Of a DNA stretch of 50,188 nucleotides, positions 39,166 to 50,111 are shown piece after piece (within the stretch, counting starts at the first letter, position 1; each line of letters begins with the position of its first letter). Made by a program: the position numbers and the translations under genes. The stretch comes from Candidatus Omnitrophota bacterium (lineage in GTDB: Bacteria; Omnitrophota; Omnitrophia; Omnitrophales; Omnitrophaceae), in the NCBI GenBank assembly GCA_029561555.1, contig JAKQXH010000070.1, positions 1 through 50,188 of the forward strand, read 5' to 3'. The notes below the pieces were generated by a model. It saw only the letters and a list, made by a program, of their open reading frames with translations, ran no database searches and was not told the DNA's origin.

Positions 39166-39957
39166 TTATTTTCCGAAGACGATTCTCCGGATCAGCAATT
39201 CTTTCTCCCGGATGGCATCCGACAAGACCCGGTAGCTGTCACTCTCGGCTTGGATTCTTTCCTCCGCGAATTTTCCTTTCAGCCGTTTTCGGGTTTCGGG
39301 GTTTTGCAGATAATCCGCGATGTCACGGTTGTACTTCGCGTAGACTTCATTATCATCATCGATGGAAATCAGTTTGAACCCCGACTGGCGGGCGATTTCC
39401 CGGTAATCTTCCTCCGTGTTGGCGAACAGGCTCAGGTTGTCGAGCTCGGCCACTTCCCGCATTCTTTTTCCCCAACAGCCGTGCACCGGACTCAGCCAAT
39501 CTCCGATAATGACGCGCGCTTCCGGCCTTAAAACCCTGAAGATTTCCCTGAACAGAGACAATTTGTCGGCTACGTCCAAATGAAGCAGAACGCCTTTGCT
39601 GAAGGCAAAATCGAAAGATTCGTTGCCGAAGGGGAGGTGATTGATATCGTTATAGTACACGAATTCCAGCCTGCGTTTGAGGGATTGCGGCACCCGCTTG
39701 TTGGCCTCATCGACCATGGGCTGATTGATTTCAACGCCGGTCACAAGCGCCTTGAATTTTTGAACGAGATGAAGCGCCGCGCCGCCCATTCCGGAGCCGA
39801 TTTCGAGTATTTTTTTGTCTTTCAGCCCGAAACCTTCGACCAAACGGTCGATTGCTTCCGTGCCGCCCTCCGACAGGAACCCTTTCCCGTAAGCGGCTTC
39901 AAGCAAAGTGCAAAGGTCTTCCGGGTATTCGTTTTGTACTTTTTCAATGCTGCTCAT
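39166..39957 (-). CDS. SAM-dependent methyltransferase
   Basis: DKKILEIGSGMGGAALHLVQKFKALVTGVEINQPMVDEANKR. Confidence 0.9.
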   Translation of the reverse strand: MSSIEKVQNEYPEDLCTLLEAAYGKGFLSEGGTEAIDRLVEGFGLKDKKILEIGSGMGGAALHLVQKFKALVTGVEINQPMVDEANKRVPQSLKRRLEFVYYNDINHLPFGNESFDFAFSKGVLLHLDVADKLSLFREIFRVLRPEARVIIGDWLSPVHGCWGKRMREVAELDNLSLFANTEEDYREIARQSGFKLISIDDDNEVYAKYNRDIADYLQNPETRKRLKGKFAEERIQAESDSYRVLSDAIREKELLIRRIVFGK

Positions 39958-40018
39958 ACGATCTCTCCTTCACGCGGTTGCCGCAGTTTCCGTCGGCGGG
40001 GAAACCGTGCTCGAATTT

Positions 40019-40546
40019 TCATTGTGCTTTTTGCTTGATGCGTTCGAGCGCGTCCAGCACGTCCTTGTAAAAGTCCAGCTCCGGCTCCAGGCTCCAAACG
40101 TGGCACAAAATCTTTTTTGCTTCATCGGGCAGGCTTTCCTTCTCCGAAAGAATCCTTAAAATATGATGCGTTGCGTTGCGGAGAAATTCGGAGCGGATAT
40201 CTTTTTTTAATTCCGTCAGCAGCGGCAGAATAACCGCGTCATAACCCAATTGAATCAAGGCTTCCGAAGCCAGCCAGCGAACTTCAAACTCCGGGTCGTA
40301 AAGCCTTTCGATCAACGAGGCTACCGCGTTCCGGTCTTTAATGACCTGCAGCGCCTTGACGGCTTCCCAGCGGACGGTTTTATTGGCGGATTGGAGGGCT
40401 TCCAAAAGCAAAGGGGTTGCGCGCCGTCCCATTTTTTCGAGTTGATGGCGCGCGTGTTCGCGCTTTAAACCGTCTTTTTGCTCCAAATGCAGTATGAGCG
40501 ATCGGATTTCTTCTTTTCCCGGGTCAGTCCGGTTTGCGTCATTCAT
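40019..40546 (-). CDS. HEAT-repeat protein
   Basis: KTVRWEAVKALQVIKDRNAVASLIERLYDPEFEVRWLASEALIQLG. Confidence 0.85.
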   Translation of the reverse strand: MNDANRTDPGKEEIRSLILHLEQKDGLKREHARHQLEKMGRRATPLLLEALQSANKTVRWEAVKALQVIKDRNAVASLIERLYDPEFEVRWLASEALIQLGYDAVILPLLTELKKDIRSEFLRNATHHILRILSEKESLPDEAKKILCHVWSLEPELDFYKDVLDALERIKQKAQ

Positions 40547-40595
40547 TTTGATGCGCTCCTGTCGTTTTGATAACCCTCATTTTCTCCCGTGAGAT

Positions 40596-43121
40596 TCATA
40601 GGAGTCCGGTTTGTTTGGCCTTTAAGTGACGGTCCCACCGGCTGCTCAATAATCCTTTTCTCTTTGAATCGAAAATCCTGTACCCCGCCAGCTTAACGCA
40701 GTCTTCGATGAAAAATGCGGCCAGGGCATATCCCCAGACGAATAGCGACAAACCCCAGCCCAGGGGGGCCATCAGGAAACCGCAGGCGGCGATCAGCGTC
40801 GCGATTGCCTGAGTCCCGATCACCGCGCCGAAAAGCGCTTTTGACGGACGGCTTGACCAGAAAGGGCCTTTGGTCCGCGCGACAAAAATAGTCAGATGCC
40901 CGGACACGGAAAGCTTCAGGTAGATCAGCGTCTGGAGCGTTTCCCGGCTCAGATGGAAAACATGATCTCCGAAATAAAACAGAACAAAGGTTTCCATTAC
41001 GCCGGCAACGCCTAACAGCGTGGCCAAGCCTAACACAATCCGCATATTCCATTGATCGGGATTCGCCGAAGGCTCCGTCCGGTCGTAGGCGATCGATAGA
41101 ATTGCCCCGTCGTTTAAAAGGGCCAGCAGAACAATCATCACGGCGGTAACCGGATAAAAGTTAAAAGCGAGAATGGACAGCGTCATGAAAAGCAGGACCC
41201 GGATCGTTTCGGCGATCCGGTAGATGACGTAATGGTTCATTCGCTGGAAAATTTTCCGGCTTTCCTTGATCGCGTCAATGATGACGGACAAGCCCGGCGA
41301 CAGCAAAACAATGTCCGCGGCGGCCCTGGCGGCATCCGTCGCGCCCGAAACGGCGATCCCGACGTCGCCTTTCTTGAGCGCGGGAGCGTCGTTGACGCCG
41401 TCACCGGTCATTCCCGTTATGTGCCCGCACTGTTGAATCAGGTCCACGATATGGAATTTATGCTCGGGAAATACCTGGGCGAACCCGTCGATTTGCGCCA
41501 GGTTTTGACCGATCTCGCATCTGTTTTTTACCGTCATGCTGTCGATGACTTCAGCGGCAAGGATATTGGTCCCCAGCCCTATTTGCCGGGCGGTTTCTCT
41601 GGCGATTGCGACCTGGTCGCCGGTAATCATTTTCACGGTGACGCCCATGTTACGGGCCTCGGCGATGGTTTCTTTTGTGTCCGCGCGCGGAGGATCGAAT
41701 AGGGGTATCAGGCCCAAAAACTGCCATTCCCCCTTCTGATCGGTCCTGGCCACGCCTAAAGAGCGAAAACCGCGTGCCGCAAACTCGTTGATTTTTTTGT
41801 CAACTTCTTCCCGCACCGCGGCCCTGTTGGCCGCCATCTCCAGTATGACCTGCGGCGCCCCTTTGGCGGCTTTAAACTCCTTCCCGTCCCGGTTTTTTAC
41901 CGTCGCTTCCGTCCGTTTGCGGACGGGATCAAACGGCTGGAAATGCGTAACGGTGTATTGATTCAAATCGCTCTTCTTGTATGCGCCGAGTATGGCCAGA
42001 TCAATCGCATCCTGATTTTCCGCCCGGGAAGTCAATGCGGCGCTGAGAGTCACGTCTTCCGGGGCAATCCCCCGTGTGCAGAAAATATCTCCCAGGGTTA
42101 ATTTGTTCTGCGTCAATGTCCCCGTTTTGTCGGAGCAGAGCATATCCATGCCGGCCAGCTCTTCAATGGAAGCCAGACGGCTCACGATGGCCTGTTTTGC
42201 CGCCAGCAGGCGCGCTCCGACCGCCATGGTTACGGAAAGGACCGTCGGCATGGCCACCGGAATCGCCGCGACCGTCAAGACGAGGGCGAATTTCAGAGTG
42301 GTGATAAAAGGATCGTGCCTAAAAAGCGCCACGCTCAATATGAGAACAACCAAAGCGATCGCGATAACAATCAGATAATCCCCGATTTGCAGGACGGCTT
42401 TTTGGAAATGACTTTCCTGCCGGACGGAATCGACTAAATGAGCGGTCCTCCCGATATAGGAGTTTTTGCCTGTGGCATAAACGACCGCGTCCGTTTCCCC
42501 CTGTTTGATAATCGAACCGGAATAAAGGGCCTCACCCGCTTTTTTCGCTACGGGCAGAGATTCTCCCGTTAAAGCCGATTGATCGACCTGCAGAGGGTCT
42601 TCTCCGAGCAAGCGCACGTCCGCCGGGACAATGTCTCCGAGCCGTATCCTCACGATATCGCCCGGGACCAGTTCCCGCGCGGGAATCGTCAGCCAGTTCC
42701 CGTCGCGCTTCACCTTGCATTGCAGGGCCAGTTTGGCTTTCAGGGCTTCAATGGCGTTTCCCGCCTGATGTTCTTCCCAGAAACCGACAACGGCATTTGC
42801 CAGTAACAGGACCATGATGATTGAAAAATCCGTCCAGTCTTTTACCAATGCCGATAAAAGCGCCGCCGCCTCGATCATCCAGGGGATCGGCCCCCAGAGA
42901 TAGGTCAGGAATTTGATAAACGGATTGACTTTGGTCTCTTTCAATTCGTTATACCCGGATTGAGCGAGACGTTCTTTGATTTCATCGCGCGATAACCCGT
43001 TTTGCGGGGAGGTCTTCAACTGACCGATCAATGTTTCGACGGGAAGTTTTTCCGTCTCGTTGATATTTGGTGCGGCGGGATTTTTCGCGTTATCCTTGAT
43101 CGGTTGCGACGGGGGATTCAT
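40596..43121 (-). CDS. P3A-type plasma-membrane proton-efflux P-type ATPase
   Basis: DMLCSDKTGTLTQNKLTLGD, TGES, TGDGVNDAPALKKGDVGIAV, WMIEAAALLSALVKDW; N- and C-terminal layout of the bacterial P3A family. Confidence 0.92.
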   Translation of the reverse strand: MNPPSQPIKDNAKNPAAPNINETEKLPVETLIGQLKTSPQNGLSRDEIKERLAQSGYNELKETKVNPFIKFLTYLWGPIPWMIEAAALLSALVKDWTDFSIIMVLLLANAVVGFWEEHQAGNAIEALKAKLALQCKVKRDGNWLTIPARELVPGDIVRIRLGDIVPADVRLLGEDPLQVDQSALTGESLPVAKKAGEALYSGSIIKQGETDAVVYATGKNSYIGRTAHLVDSVRQESHFQKAVLQIGDYLIVIAIALVVLILSVALFRHDPFITTLKFALVLTVAAIPVAMPTVLSVTMAVGARLLAAKQAIVSRLASIEELAGMDMLCSDKTGTLTQNKLTLGDIFCTRGIAPEDVTLSAALTSRAENQDAIDLAILGAYKKSDLNQYTVTHFQPFDPVRKRTEATVKNRDGKEFKAAKGAPQVILEMAANRAAVREEVDKKINEFAARGFRSLGVARTDQKGEWQFLGLIPLFDPPRADTKETIAEARNMGVTVKMITGDQVAIARETARQIGLGTNILAAEVIDSMTVKNRCEIGQNLAQIDGFAQVFPEHKFHIVDLIQQCGHITGMTGDGVNDAPALKKGDVGIAVSGATDAARAAADIVLLSPGLSVIIDAIKESRKIFQRMNHYVIYRIAETIRVLLFMTLSILAFNFYPVTAVMIVLLALLNDGAILSIAYDRTEPSANPDQWNMRIVLGLATLLGVAGVMETFVLFYFGDHVFHLSRETLQTLIYLKLSVSGHLTIFVARTKGPFWSSRPSKALFGAVIGTQAIATLIAACGFLMAPLGWGLSLFVWGYALAAFFIEDCVKLAGYRIFDSKRKGLLSSRWDRHLKAKQTGLL

Positions 43122-43225
43122 TGCGACCTCCTTTCTTCCTTCAGTTGCGGTTTTCTTCGCCGGACTCCGTAGGCCTGAAATTGCAACGCACCTGAAATTC
43201 TACCACGCGGGCCGTTGTTTGTAAT

Positions 43226-43235
43226 CCGGTACCGG
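43226..43235. promoter_or_regulatory. Palindromic operator-like site CCGGTACCGG upstream of the H+-ATPase gene
   Basis: AAACCGGTACCGGATTA on the minus strand, matched at 48092-48101. Confidence 0.4.
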
Positions 43236-43304
43236 TTTCCTGAGGGACGGGCTTCCGATGCCCGGGCCGATTTTAAAAGGCCGGTTTGTCGGCGATCAAC
43301 CCGG

Positions 43305-44399
43305 TTACGTCGTTGATTTCAGGGGCATGGACTCAATCACGGAGACTTCTTCCTCGGACAATCCGATCTCATTTCTTAATAATTCCCTGATACCGTCGGC
43401 ATGGGTTGCCAGCATCTTTTCCTCCTGCGATAAAGCTTCTTGCCTGTCCATTTGTCCGCCGTTTATCATGTTGCAATACCCAAAGCAATCTTTGCTGCAG
43501 CCGAACATTTTAATAAAACAGTAATTCATGAAATGATGCAGCTTGCAGTCAAATCGCCAGGTTGACGGCGCTTCGGGAGGTTTTTCCCAGCCCAGTTCCT
43601 TCGCGATAGTCGCTTTGATTTTTCTTCTGTCCCAGGCGATATAATCAAACAAGCGAATTTCCCTGATGTTCTTGTTTTTTAATGCCGGGAAGCTCGGGAT
43701 TTTATTTCCGGGCACCGGGAACTCCAGTTCTTGCAATCTGCGGAAGGCCCGATGGCAGACGGAAAAAATCCCGCGCCGGCATTTCATGCGGAAGGAAGTT
43801 TGGGCGTGCCCGGGCCCGGCCGGAGTCTCGATCGCGTTCATCGCCGTTCTTTGCGCGGGGCCCGCCCACTCGCTTTGAGAGGCTCCCCATAATATTAACG
43901 GCACTTTGTATTTCTCGGCGGCACGATACACGACGCTTCGATAACCGTAAGAACAGGCGGTGCACAACGAATTTATTATTTTGCGCATGTCTCGGTCGAG
44001 AACGGCGCGGCGCATCCCGTAGTAAACGATCTTCCCGGCGCTGTTTATTTTGGAGCGGATTGAAATACATTTCACCTTGAGCCGCCTGCAGGCATTGCGC
44101 ATATTGATCAACGCCTGACGATCCCCGAATTCGTTATCGTAGTGAACCGCCAGAACTTTTAGCCCGTATACGGCATGCGCCATGTACAGGACAAAGGAAC
44201 TGTCTCTCCCCCCGCTTAAAGGGACAATGCAGTCATATCGATTCTTTTCCTTCCTGACCGAATCGATGATTTTTACTAATTCTTTTTCTCCCAGATAAAC
44301 TTCTTTTTTGTACGAAAGACAGAAATTGCAGACTCCGTCCCGGTCGAACTTGATGCCCGGGACCGTTTCCGGCATAACACAGCGTTCACATCGCTTCAT
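43305..44399 (-). CDS. N-acetyl sugar amidotransferase-like PP-loop ATPase
   Basis: MKRCERCVMPETVPGIKFDRDGVCNFCLSY ... CIVPLSGGRDSSFVLY. Confidence 0.88.
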   Translation of the reverse strand: MKRCERCVMPETVPGIKFDRDGVCNFCLSYKKEVYLGEKELVKIIDSVRKEKNRYDCIVPLSGGRDSSFVLYMAHAVYGLKVLAVHYDNEFGDRQALINMRNACRRLKVKCISIRSKINSAGKIVYYGMRRAVLDRDMRKIINSLCTACSYGYRSVVYRAAEKYKVPLILWGASQSEWAGPAQRTAMNAIETPAGPGHAQTSFRMKCRRGIFSVCHRAFRRLQELEFPVPGNKIPSFPALKNKNIREIRLFDYIAWDRRKIKATIAKELGWEKPPEAPSTWRFDCKLHHFMNYCFIKMFGCSKDCFGYCNMINGGQMDRQEALSQEEKMLATHADGIRELLRNEIGLSEEEVSVIESMPLKSTT

Positions 44400-44473
44400 G
44401 TTTGTTTTCCGGGCCCGCCGGGGTCAGGTCGCGCCGATAGACGGCCGTGACTGAACCTGCGGAAGAGCCTCTC

Positions 44474-46696
<2,223 letters not shown>

Positions 46697-46700
46697 CTAA

Positions 46701-46734
46701 ATGAGACCGGAACTTACGATGTTCGCGATTTTCG
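46701..46734. repeat. 34-bp direct repeat, copy 1 (katG leader)
   Basis: ATGAGACCGGAACTTACGATGTTCGCGATTTTCG, identical to 46808-46841. Confidence 0.95.
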
Positions 46735-46807
46735 AACGTCGTCAAGTTCGCCGGTCGAATTTATCCTAGGAAGCTGCGGCCTAGCAGCTGACGTAGGATT
46801 GTTAATA

Positions 46808-46841
46808 ATGAGACCGGAACTTACGATGTTCGCGATTTTCG
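46808..46841. repeat. 34-bp direct repeat, copy 2 (katG upstream region)
   Basis: Perfect match to 46701-46734. Confidence 0.95.
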
Positions 46842-46997
46842 CAATGTTCCGTACGGGTTTTTCAAAGGACCAGTTTGACAATGATCGTAGAGTAATGCCG
46901 GGAATGCGCGGACAGGTTAACCTCTAAGAGGGAAGAGGTCAAGAGGGGAAAACGAATTATGTCCAGCCAGGTCAGCTGTAGTACCTGGTTCGGCCGG

Positions 46998-48038
46998 TTA
47001 TGTGTGCCGAATAAGACCGGTCAATAACCGCGCCACGTACAAGCCAAGACGTTCTACGTCGTAACCTCCCTCTTGAATGATGACGGTCGGGAGGCTGAGG
47101 CCGGCAATGATGCGGGCAACCGAGTCCAAGCCGCTCGGCCCTACCCGGAACGATCCGCCATTCAGCGGTACCGGGTCACTTTCCATAAAGTCGAACCCGG
47201 CCGACAACACTAGGAAGCCCGGCTTGAATTCCCTGATCACGGCCACCGCTTCGCCGAGAGCGGTCAAATAATCATTTTCTGAAACGCTGTGGGGCAGCGG
47301 CCAGTTGCGGTTGCACCCAATGGCCTCTCCCTCGCCGCGTTCTTCTTTGCCGCCCCAGAAAAAGGGATACTCCGCGTCGGGGGACGCGTGGAGGGAGCAG
47401 AACAAGACGTCGGGGTCGGCGTAGAAGATCTCCTGAGTCCCGTTCCCGTGGTGATAGTCGATATCGAGGATTGCGACACGCTGTCCGGTACTGCGACGCA
47501 GGGCGGTCGCCGCGATCGCCGCATTGTTCAGGTAGCAGAAACCGCCGTGCTGATCACGGGCCGCGTGGTGGCCGGGCGGCCGGCACAGGGCGTAGGCGAA
47601 GCGGGAGCCGGAGCGGACCCGGTCGGCTGCCGTGACAGCGCATTGAGCGCTCCAGTAAGCGGCCTCCCATGTGCCTTCAAGGATTGCGGCCGCGACGTCA
47701 AAGGAATAATACCCAAGTTGCCCGGGCCAGCCGGTCGGTTTGTGCCGCCATCCTCTGCCGTTGAACGTATCCGCGATGGCGGGTTTTGTCCCCTCGAAAA
47801 AAGGACGACTACTCTGGTACGCCGTCTGAAGGTATCGGATGAAATCCGGAGCGTGGACGTCCGTGATGGGGGCCATGCCGAAGTCACGCGGTTCATCGAG
47901 TTTCCCCAATCCGGCTTTCCGGATCGCCTGGACGATGGCTTCGGCACGGGCGGGGATCTCAAAATATGGCAACGGATAACCCGGCAACCGGAGCGTCGTC
48001 GCGTGTTTGGCGTGATGAGGGGAGTACAGGATTTCCAT
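46998..48038 (-). CDS. Histone deacetylase-family / acetylpolyamine amidohydrolase-like protein
   Basis: CRPPGHHAARDQHGGFCYLNNAAIAA; VAILDIDYHHGNGTQEIFY; LSAGFDF; IIQEGGYDVERLG. Confidence 0.94.
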   Translation of the reverse strand: MEILYSPHHAKHATTLRLPGYPLPYFEIPARAEAIVQAIRKAGLGKLDEPRDFGMAPITDVHAPDFIRYLQTAYQSSRPFFEGTKPAIADTFNGRGWRHKPTGWPGQLGYYSFDVAAAILEGTWEAAYWSAQCAVTAADRVRSGSRFAYALCRPPGHHAARDQHGGFCYLNNAAIAATALRRSTGQRVAILDIDYHHGNGTQEIFYADPDVLFCSLHASPDAEYPFFWGGKEERGEGEAIGCNRNWPLPHSVSENDYLTALGEAVAVIREFKPGFLVLSAGFDFMESDPVPLNGGSFRVGPSGLDSVARIIAGLSLPTVIIQEGGYDVERLGLYVARLLTGLIRHT

Positions 48039-48091
48039 TGCAGCACCCTCCGGCGGTCGAATCATTTATGCTTGTATGCTGTTTGTATAAT

Positions 48092-48101
48092 CCGGTACCG
48101 G
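48092..48101. promoter_or_regulatory. Palindromic operator-like site CCGGTACCGG upstream of the HDAC-family gene
   Basis: Minus strand AAACCGGTACCGGATTATACAAAC; same core and flanks as 43226-43235. Confidence 0.4.
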
Positions 48102-48362
48102 TTTGTTTGGGGATGATACCTGTTTCTCAGAGAACCGGTACGGGTCACGCGCTTTCTCGCGTATGGCAGCTTCTCGCAAGATAGGCAAAATGATCAAAAT
48201 ATTTCCGACGAAATGATCACCCTCCAAATCCGGATAAAAATTGATCCCCATTTCGAACACTGCCGGGCCATTATAGCAGGACAAACTTCCCTTATCACGT
48301 CGGAAACTCGAAAGGGAAGAGGCCTTATTTTAAGGGGGAGGTCAGCCAAAACAAAGGAACGG

Positions 48363-48878
48363 CTAATATCTCATTGGCATAATCCACAAACTACCAAACG
48401 CTAAACCAACACTTACCGTATTAGCAAGATACAACCAACCAAATCCCTTGCGGCCGATCTTATTTTTAAAAGCCCATCTCATAACAAGGGACTCAATGAC
48501 TGTATTGACAAGAATTGCCGACAAGCACGTAGCAATCCAAGTGTATGGATTAAAGGTTCCCATACGTAAGGCTGGATAAAGAAAAGTCCCTGGAAATAAT
48601 TCCCAACCTATCCCTGCGAGCGGAATTAAAATGATACCTAACAGCGTTGACGCTAAGTTCATACAAAAAGTAACTAGAGCAGATTTGGTAACGCCAAAAC
48701 TGGTTATCTTTCTAACAAAAAGATATTCAACTAAGAGTCCTGCAGAGATAACCCACCAGGATAAAATGCGCTGCTCAAGGTACATTGCAGGCCAAACGAG
48801 ATCAGCATAAGCGAGGGAAGGTGAAGCGAAGATAAATGCGGAAAGACTTAGAAGGATTCTTTTTGAATCTAGTTTCAT
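48363..48878 (-). CDS. Multi-pass membrane protein of unknown function
   Basis: MKLDSKRILLSLSAFIFASPSLAYADLVWPAMYLEQRILSWWVISAGLLVEYLFVRK; several TM segments; AT-richer than its neighbours; start trimmed. Confidence 0.65.
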   Translation of the reverse strand: MKLDSKRILLSLSAFIFASPSLAYADLVWPAMYLEQRILSWWVISAGLLVEYLFVRKITSFGVTKSALVTFCMNLASTLLGIILIPLAGIGWELFPGTFLYPALRMGTFNPYTWIATCLSAILVNTVIESLVMRWAFKNKIGRKGFGWLYLANTVSVGLAFGSLWIMPMRY

Positions 48879-49140
48879 ATTTTGAAGCTCCAATTTCAAA
48901 ATAAAAGGCGTTTCAGGATTATACACCCACAACGCCTTTTTGGAAATTTCTCCCCTGCCTAGGGGACTTTTATTCAGTACCGTTTCCAAAAGTGCCGGGT
49001 TCAACAAGTCAGTTACCAGAAAACAAAAACGCCTCGCCTCTATAAAAGAAGCGAGGCGTCATGTGAATGACGCTCAGGCGCTTACCTGATGATTCATAGG
49101 TCAAGTTCGTCTAAGTGTCCAAAATGGCTCGCCCGGGAGT

Positions 49141-49183
49141 CTGCCTGCCCGCCGCAAAGAAGGCGGGCCAGCCGGCAGGCAGG
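49141..49183. repeat. Long GC-rich imperfect palindrome
   Basis: CTGCCTGCC (49141-49149) / GGCAGGCAG (49174-49182), inner CCCGCC/GGCGGG. Confidence 0.85.
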
Positions 49184-49184
49184 A

Positions 49185-49215
49185 GCTTCCGCCAGAAAGA
49201 TCGGCGGATAAACTT
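49185..49215. repeat. Dispersed hairpin repeat, left copy
   Basis: GCTTCCGCCagaaagatcGGCGGATAAACTT; 27/31 identical to 49972-50002. Confidence 0.8.
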
Positions 49216-49257
49216 TGTCATCTTGCGCAACCCATTTGACCGGATTTTTGTAATAGA

Positions 49258-49869
49258 TTAAGGATGAAATCCTATTTTCCTGCGGACAGGTGCGGACTTT
49301 TCAAGCGGAACCTCAGTCTGAAGTGATTGGATCAATTTCTGAATAATTTCAATGATCGCGCGCTCATGAATATCTAAGCGTGCCGTCAGCACTTTTTCTA
49401 CCGTAACCAGTTTTTTTGCCAGATCTTCCTTGCTTAGAAGTAAAGTCCGCATTCTTACAAATGCCCGGACTACAAAAATGCTCATTTGCACTGCCCTGCG
49501 GCTATTCAATAAGGTAGCTGCCATAATAGCGCCCTGTTCCGTAAAGGCAAAAGGCCGGAAACGCGGATCGCGATGCTTGCCGGAACCGGTCACGATATGT
49601 GACCGGTTCGCAATGGTCTCGGATTCTGATAGCCTGAAAATAAAATCCGGAGGAAAACGGTTTCCGTTTCTTTTAACGGCTTGGTTGAGTACTTTTGTGC
49701 TTACTCCATAAATATGCGCGAGGGAATAATCTAAAATGACGGCCTTTCCGCGCACATCTAAAATGACATTGGATATTTTGACGACCGATCGTTGAGGATG
49801 AGCTTTTGGCGTGACGACATCGTAGAATGGATATTCAGTAAAGTCAATATATAATTGATGAAATATCAA
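49258..49869 (-). CDS. ORF6N (KilA-N-associated) domain protein
   Basis: VILDVRGKAVILDYSLAHIYGVSTKVLNQAVKRNGNRFPPDFIFRLSESE...FRPFAFTEQGAIMAATLLNSRRAVQMSIFVVRAFVRMR. Confidence 0.92.
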   Translation of the reverse strand: MIFHQLYIDFTEYPFYDVVTPKAHPQRSVVKISNVILDVRGKAVILDYSLAHIYGVSTKVLNQAVKRNGNRFPPDFIFRLSESETIANRSHIVTGSGKHRDPRFRPFAFTEQGAIMAATLLNSRRAVQMSIFVVRAFVRMRTLLLSKEDLAKKLVTVEKVLTARLDIHERAIIEIIQKLIQSLQTEVPLEKSAPVRRKIGFHP

Positions 49870-49971
49870 TACCTATATGTCAATAAAATACAGAAAGACA
49901 AAAAAACCGGCACGAAGAATCCGTATGCAGCTTTGTAAACGGCACTTGCCTGCCGACGCTTTGTGGTGGTG

Positions 49972-50002
49972 GCTTCCGCCCAAAAAATTGGCGGATAAAC
50001 TT
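49972..50002. repeat. Dispersed hairpin repeat, right copy
   Basis: GCTTCCGCCcaaaaaattGGCGGATAAACTT. Confidence 0.8.
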
Positions 50003-50031
50003 CTCGCCCTCCCTGTGCGAAGGCAAATAAA

Positions 50032-50066
50032 AAAGCCGAAGTCATACAAGATGACTCCGGCTTTTT
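50032..50066 (-). terminator. Rho-independent terminator downstream of the tRNA 3' end
   Basis: Minus strand AAAAAGCCGGAGTCATCTTGTATGACTTCGGCTTTTTTATTT. Confidence 0.75.
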
Positions 50067-50070
50067 AATA

Positions 50071-50111
50071 TGGCTCCCCCGGGAGGGCTCGAACCTCCGA
50101 CAAAGCGGTTA
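50071..50111 (-). tRNA. 3' exon of a tRNA, probably tRNA-Asn(GUU); 5' part outside the window
   Basis: TAA-CCGCT-TTGTC-GGAGG-TTCGAGC-CCTCC-CGGGGGA-G-CCA: anticodon-loop end, 3' anticodon stem, 5-nt variable loop, T arm, 3' acceptor, G73, encoded CCA. Confidence 0.75.

Noticed and set aside
46701-46841. Possible CRISPR
   Set aside because: Only two repeats with a 73-nt intervening segment containing its own hairpin; no cas genes.
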